A stretch of DNA of 64,000 bases, taken from the NCBI GenBank assembly GCA_050700055.1, contig JBOHGE010000029.1:8362-72361 (forward strand), written 5' to 3'. A model generated the notes under the pieces. It was not told where the DNA came from. It saw only the letters and a list, made by a program, of their open reading frames with translations, and did no database searches. The position numbers were made by a program, and so were the translations under genes. Positions 60,356 to 64,000 of this stretch are shown one piece after another (within the stretch, counting starts at the first letter, position 1; each line of letters starts with the position of its first letter). This DNA is from GCA-003244245 sp050700055. GTDB lineage: Bacteria; Actinomycetota; Actinomycetes; Mycobacteriales; Pseudonocardiaceae.

Positions 60356-60586
60356 TTAAGCCAGGTCGTCGAATTCACCTGACTTGACGCCCTTGAGCCA
60401 GGCGTCCATCTCGGGGCGGGTGAAGAGCACGGTACCGGCGTCGGGGTGGTTGCTGTTGCGGACGGCGATCTGGCCGTCCGGCAGCGCAGCCACCTCCACA
60501 CAGCCGCCTCCGTTGCTGGTACCGGTGCCACCGCAGAAGCTGCTCATACGCCACTGGGCCTGGGCCAGGGACTCTGACCTGGTCAT
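60356..60586 (-). CDS. DUF397 protein, copy 1
   Basis: 76 residues: WRMSSFCGGTGTSNGGGCVE, VRNSNHPDAGTVLFTRPEMD and AWLKGVKSGEFDDL. DUF397 proteins partner XRE-DUF5753 regulators in actinomycete development. It lies 18 bases downstream of a truncated DUF5753 gene, so this copy has lost its regulator. Confidence 0.85.
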   Translation of the reverse strand: MTRSESLAQAQWRMSSFCGGTGTSNGGGCVEVAALPDGQIAVRNSNHPDAGTVLFTRPEMDAWLKGVKSGEFDDLA

Positions 60587-60604
60587 CCGCTGACCTCCTT
60601 CGGG

Positions 60605-60990
60605 TCACTCGTAGCTGTGCATCGACTCGGCGATCAGCTCGGCGGACTCCTGACAGGACAGCGCCCGCTGAGTCAGGATGCCGAAGCGCAACACCCAGTG
60701 TCGCACCTGGTCCCGGTTTTCGATGTAGAGAGTCCCCGCTGGGCCCTCGGTGAACCCGATGTCCGGGATCGGGGCGGGCAGGGTGAGTAGAGTGAATGGT
60801 CCCTCCAATCCGGGGCTGCCACCCACGTCACGGGGCAACACCTGGACGGTGATGTTCGGCTGCTCAGTGGCCGCCAGCAGCTTGCGCATCTGGTCATGCA
60901 TCACGATCCGGTCACCGATCAGTCGTTGCAGGATGGTCTCGTCCAGGATGAAGTGCAGCTGCGGTGGATCGTCCTTGGCCGAAATCCGCT
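60605..60990 (-). pseudogene. XRE-DUF5753 regulator, 5'-truncated copy
   Basis: The frame reads DPPQLHFILDETILQRLIGD through the normal end at 60605. At about 60990, just before ISAKDD (the intact copy has ILAKDP), it meets an in-frame TAG, and homology stops. All of the HTH is gone. It is about 85 % identical at the protein level to the last 110 residues of the copy at 61654-62538. Confidence 0.85.
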
Positions 60991-61010
60991 AACGGGCGAT
61001 TTAGATCTCC

Positions 61011-61151
61011 TCAACCGCCAGCACCGTGCAAGTAAGCCCTGAGAAAGCGAGGAAACCGGCGGGAGTCGCGCCGAAGCTGGACCGAGATCCACTTCGCGAA
61101 GACATGCTCCGGGCTCCCCGCATCGTTCGAACAGAAGGTGCATCGAGCCAC
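61011..61151 (-). pseudogene. 3'-truncated HNH/zinc-knuckle protein
   Basis: From a GTG at 61151, with AGGAG upstream, the frame reads ARCTFCSNDAGSPEHVFAKW and about 25 further residues. The C-x2-C...EHVFAKW start is typical of HNH-like proteins of about 300 residues, but the frame stops at 61011, where the truncated DUF5753 gene begins. Only the first 46 residues remain. Confidence 0.5.
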
Positions 61152-61407
61152 GGCGTCTACGACTCCTACTGACCGAATGCACGGGGGACTACCCGCCGAA
61201 CTACGTGACTGGACGACCCACCGTCCAACAACCCACCATCTCGCCATCCTTACCGAGGACGCGACTATTACCGACGAGTTGCTCGGACTCGCAACCAGCA
61301 TCAGAAAACAGCGCCCAGCAGCCGCAAGACCACCTCTAGCACTATCGGCTTCGTGGATCTTCCTCGATCTCGGCGGGGCCTTCGGTAGTAGATCGGCGAG
61401 ACACAGT

Positions 61408-61635
61408 TTAGGCGAGATCGTCGAACTCGCCGGACTTGACGCCCTTGAGCCAGGCGTCCATCTCGGGGCGGGTGAACAGCACGGTACCGGCGTCGGGGTG
61501 GTTGCTGTTGCGGACGGCAATCCGGCCGTCCGGCAGCACTGCGACCTCGACACAACTACCGCCGTTGCTGGTACCACTGTCGGTGAAGCTGCTCGTGCGC
61601 CACTGGAGCTGGGCCAGGGGCTCCAACCTGGTCAT
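61408..61635 (-). CDS. DUF397 protein, copy 2
   Basis: 75 residues with the same core as copy 1 (VRNSNHPDAGTVLFTRPEMD) but SSFTDSGTSNGGSCVE in place of the Cys/Gly-rich loop. It follows the intact XRE-DUF5753 gene by 18 bases and forms the working pair with it. Confidence 0.9.
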   Translation of the reverse strand: MTRLEPLAQLQWRTSSFTDSGTSNGGSCVEVAVLPDGRIAVRNSNHPDAGTVLFTRPEMDAWLKGVKSGEFDDLA

Positions 61636-61653
61636 CCGCTGACCTCCTCTGGA

Positions 61654-62538
61654 TCACTCGTAGCTGTGCATCGCCTCGGCGATCAGCTGCGCGGACTCCT
61701 GACGGGGCAGGGCTCGCTGGGTCAAGATGCCGAAGCGCAAAGTCCAGTATCGCACCCGATCCCGGTCTTCGATGTAGAGAGTCCCCGCCGGGCCCTCGGT
61801 GTACCCGATGTCCGGAATCGGGGCGGGCAGCGTGAGCAGAGTGAACGGCCCCTCCAATCCAGGGCTGCCACCCACGTCACGGGACAGTACCTGGACGGTG
61901 ATGTTCGGCTTCTCGGTAGCTTGCAGCAGTTTGCGCATCTGGTCATGCATCACGATCCGGTCGCCGATCAGCCGTTGCAGGATCGTCTCGTCCAGGATGA
62001 AATGCAGCCGCGGTGGCGGATCTTTGGCGAGGATCTGCTGTCGGGCCACCCGTAACGCGACCCGGCGCTCCAGCTCAGCCGGACCCAGCACGCCCGGATC
62101 GATCGACATGTTGAGTGCCCGAGCGTAATCGGTGGTCTGCAACAGGCCGTGCACGAGCTGGCTCTGGAAGTCCCGCAGCCCGATCAACCCGCTCTCCAAA
62201 CCCAGCAACGACCGCCAGTTCTCCGGAAGCTCACTACCGAAGCTGAGCCACCAACCCCGCTCGCGAGGCGGCGCGGCGAGCCCCACCAGCACGTCGCGGG
62301 TGTCGGTGTCGGTGACGCCGTAGGCGTCGAGGAGCTGCTCGACCTCGCGGGGCTTGACGTGGTGCTCGCGGTTCTCCACCCGCGACAGCTTCGATCTCGA
62401 CCACTTCCCCTCCCCCGCGCCCAGCCGGTCGATCGCCTGTTCCTGGGTGAGCCCGGCCTGCTCGCGTTGCGCTTTCAGAGCAGCGGCGAGCTGCCAGCGA
62501 CGCACGACGGACCCGCTGGCGTCCAGGCCCTCCGTCAT
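61654..62538 (-). CDS. XRE-family regulator with DUF5753 domain
   Basis: 294 residues. The HTH (about 17-72) reads LAAALKAQREQAGLTQEQAI and SRSKLSRVENREHHVKP. The DUF5753 part covers about 100-290 (GLIGLRDFQSQLVHGLLQTT; LHFILDETILQRLIG). Such regulators act with DUF397 partners. GGACTGTCC repeats in the divergent region upstream are probable binding sites. Confidence 0.92.
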   Translation of the reverse strand: MTEGLDASGSVVRRWQLAAALKAQREQAGLTQEQAIDRLGAGEGKWSRSKLSRVENREHHVKPREVEQLLDAYGVTDTDTRDVLVGLAAPPRERGWWLSFGSELPENWRSLLGLESGLIGLRDFQSQLVHGLLQTTDYARALNMSIDPGVLGPAELERRVALRVARQQILAKDPPPRLHFILDETILQRLIGDRIVMHDQMRKLLQATEKPNITVQVLSRDVGGSPGLEGPFTLLTLPAPIPDIGYTEGPAGTLYIEDRDRVRYWTLRFGILTQRALPRQESAQLIAEAMHSYE

Positions 62539-62599
62539 GACCGACCTCCTGGGATCTCAGGACTGTTGGGCAGGCCAGATTAGCCCACTCGGGGGAATG

Positions 62600-62652
62600 G
62601 TGGACAGTCCGCTTGCATAGATGGACTGTCCACTCCACGCTACAGACAGTCC
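62600..62652. promoter_or_regulatory. GGACTGTCC operator cluster
   Basis: GTGGACAGTCC at 62600-62610 and GGACTGTCCAC at 62623-62633 form a perfect 11-base inverted repeat with 12 bases between. A third GACAGTCC is at 62645-62652. The cluster sits between the divergent XRE gene and the small plus-strand gene. Confidence 0.6.
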
Positions 62653-62676
62653 AGAAAGGCGACTCAGGAGGTCACC

Positions 62677-63042
62677 ATGCTAGAGCAGCCGGATTGCACG
62701 TCCACGGAGATCGACCCACGCGTCGCGCTGTGCGACCAGGCCGAGTTCGCCCAAGAGCTGGCCGAGCTGGTAGCCGATGAGGCACCCCGGTTGTTCGCCG
62801 TCGTGCAGGAGTACGGCGAGCGGGCGGACGGGTGGATCGCGGCCTGGGGCATGGCATTCGAGGACCACGCCGAGGTCGTCGGGCTGGATCGGCCGATCAA
62901 CTTGCACCTGAGCGCACCGGAAAACGCGTGTCGGGTGTTCAGCCGCCGCCCGCACATCACCGCCCACGTGGTGTGGGTCAACCCGGAAGCGGCCACCCGG
63001 CCGGAAACCGAGGACCCGGCCCAGCTGGACGCCATGCGGTGA
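62677..63042 (+). CDS. Conserved hypothetical protein, 121 residues
   Basis: An acidic soluble protein with helical EFAQELAELVADEAPRLFAV and strands FAVVQEYGERADGWIAAWGM and HITAHVVWVNPE. It has no recognised domain. AGGAGG lies before the ATG. It is divergent to the XRE regulator and shares its operator region, a common arrangement in Pseudonocardiaceae. Confidence 0.65.
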   Translation: MLEQPDCTSTEIDPRVALCDQAEFAQELAELVADEAPRLFAVVQEYGERADGWIAAWGMAFEDHAEVVGLDRPINLHLSAPENACRVFSRRPHITAHVVWVNPEAATRPETEDPAQLDAMR

Positions 63043-63149
63043 ACGAAGATCTCGAGCGGGCACGGCATACTCGCCGTCGTCCTCACTCGGCAGGACGACG
63101 AGCAGCGGATCCGGCGCTACGCCGAGACGATCGCGCGGGAGGTGACTCG

Positions 63150-63791
63150 ATGGGACAGCGCCTGATCAACGCCCTCGCCCACGTCACGCCCGTAGTCATC
63201 GACTTCGAGTACACCACCCCGACCGGTGCTCCGTTCGAACCCATTGAGGTCGCTGTCCAAACCCTGCGCGTCCACGAGGGGCGACTGGAGTGCGCTACTC
63301 GGTGGGAAGCGCTGATGCGCCCACCGGCGCACGCCGAGCTGACCCGGTTCGACATCGGCCAGGTCGGCATCACTCCAGAGATGTTGGCCGGGCGGCCCTA
63401 CGCCGGTGAGGTCTTGGCCGAGCTGGACCGCCGCTTCACCGCCGGGCCGTACGTGCTCATCGCCCACCACGCCCCAGCTGAAGCCGGGCTGATCTACGCC
63501 TACCGCCGGCACTGTCCCCATCTCGCCCGCATCGACTTGATCGACACCGTACGGTTGGCCCGAAACCTCTACCCCGAGCTGCCCCGGCACGGTCTGGACG
63601 GCATGCTGCGGCACCTGCGCATCCCCGCACCGGCCAACCGACACCGGGCGATGGCCGACGTCGAAGTCACCGTCGAGCTGTTCATCCGCATGGTCACCGA
63701 TGCCGACTGGGTCGATCTCCGCCAGCTCCGAGCACTGGCCGGCTACCCCGCGCGAGCCGCTCAACCCGAACAGACCACCCTGTTCAGCTGA
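63150..63791 (+). CDS. DnaQ-like 3'-5' exonuclease family protein
   Basis: 213 residues from an ATG at 63150 with GGGAGG upstream. Exo I is VIDFEYT (Asp and Glu), the Exo II position reads IAHHAPAEAGLI, and Exo III is HRAMADVEVT (His and Asp). Exo II has Glu where Asp is usual, so activity may be reduced. Proteins like this (EpsilonC type) trim DNA or RNA 3' ends. Confidence 0.75.
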   Translation: MGQRLINALAHVTPVVIDFEYTTPTGAPFEPIEVAVQTLRVHEGRLECATRWEALMRPPAHAELTRFDIGQVGITPEMLAGRPYAGEVLAELDRRFTAGPYVLIAHHAPAEAGLIYAYRRHCPHLARIDLIDTVRLARNLYPELPRHGLDGMLRHLRIPAPANRHRAMADVEVTVELFIRMVTDADWVDLRQLRALAGYPARAAQPEQTTLFS

Positions 63792-63967
63792 TGTACACAC
63801 CGCACTTCCCGTCGGCCGCCCTGACCCGAGGTGACCCATGCCTTCCGTCGACCCCACCAGCCGTGGCCGCCCACCGCCGCGCGCCGCGAAGTGCCCCTGG
63901 TCGTAGAGGAGTTCTCCCAAACGGTGCGACGACAACGATGATGACCTCGGCCGACGACCTCGTATGG

Positions 63968-64000
63968 TGATCACTGTTTGGGTGCCGAAAACGACAAATT
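63968..64000. repeat. Dispersed palindrome C, half copy at window edge
   Basis: TGATCACTGTTTGGGTGCCG followed by AAAACGACA matches the left arm of the element at 31741 with two differences; the right arm is beyond the window. Confidence 0.7.

Noticed and set aside
63043..63149. Small frame reading GILAVVLTRQDDEQRIRRYA before the exonuclease gene
   Set aside because: It looks protein-like but is in frame directly after the stop of the preceding gene, with no usable start codon; could be a remnant or read-through tail, too weak to annotate.
1..64000. tRNA or rRNA genes
   Set aside because: No T-loop/acceptor pairs or rRNA-like stretches were recognised by eye; a tRNAscan or Infernal run would be decisive.

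Overview
The DNA is GC-rich (roughly 70 %) and reads as the chromosome of a mycelial or coccoid actinomycete, most likely a member of the Pseudonocardiaceae. The basis is gene content and order: a fused 2-oxoglutarate decarboxylase/dehydrogenase, WhiB1, RsrA/SigR, nickel superoxide dismutase with its maturation protease, DUF397/XRE-DUF5753 pairs, Rv3235-family and DUF6912 proteins. Genus and species cannot be fixed from the sequence alone. No rRNA, tRNA, CRISPR array or intact insertion sequence was seen.

1-25.6 kb is mostly core and housekeeping: a partial GCS2-type ligase, GNAT, MaoC and PhoD genes, a 14-helix MFS exporter, a large membrane protein with a coupled 39-residue microprotein and a MerR regulator, a ferredoxin, a fused double ABC exporter, kgd, an aldo/keto reductase, a four-gene osmoprotectant importer, a PAS-GGDEF-EAL protein and an RmlC-like epimerase. 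25.6-35.5 kb holds the sodX/sodN pair and then a block whose order follows M. tuberculosis Rv3219-Rv3228 (whiB1, pdtaS, biotinyl protein, rsrA, sigR, SRAP, aroA, rsgA). In it lie a 24-residue bL37-like ribosomal protein gene and an exact SigR-type promoter in front of sigR.

35.5-49.7 kb is the accessory region of most interest. It starts with a scar (broken GntR gene, headless and tailless radical-SAM pieces) around a Nudix gene and a cupin-like gene. Next is a 51-residue Asp/Lys-rich peptide gene overlapping a PCMT-like methyltransferase gene. The last part is a nine-gene, translationally coupled operon: a 29-residue peptide, inositol-phosphate synthase, HD-like protein, Gfo/Idh oxidoreductase, metallo-hydrolase, YcaO, TIM-barrel isomerase, GT4 glycosyltransferase and PIG-L deacetylase. 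A MerR protein with a B12-binding-like C-terminus is divergent to it. The operon combines a mycothiol-like sugar-inositol logic with a RiPP-type YcaO and a short peptide, and I do not recognise it as a described system.

49.7-53.7 kb returns to core genes (pruA, DUF6912, TrmH-type methylase, Rv3235 family). 54.1-58.8 kb is a lower-GC island with a threonyl-tRNA synthetase, a PhyH-type dioxygenase, an unknown protein and two very short ORFs. 58.8-64 kb is a recombining patch of XRE/DUF5753/DUF397 copies, a DUF6247/RelE-like pair (with a broken duplicate at 53.7 kb) and a DnaQ-like exonuclease. Throughout the window, gene ends are marked by long, near-perfect palindromes, several of which belong to dispersed families.
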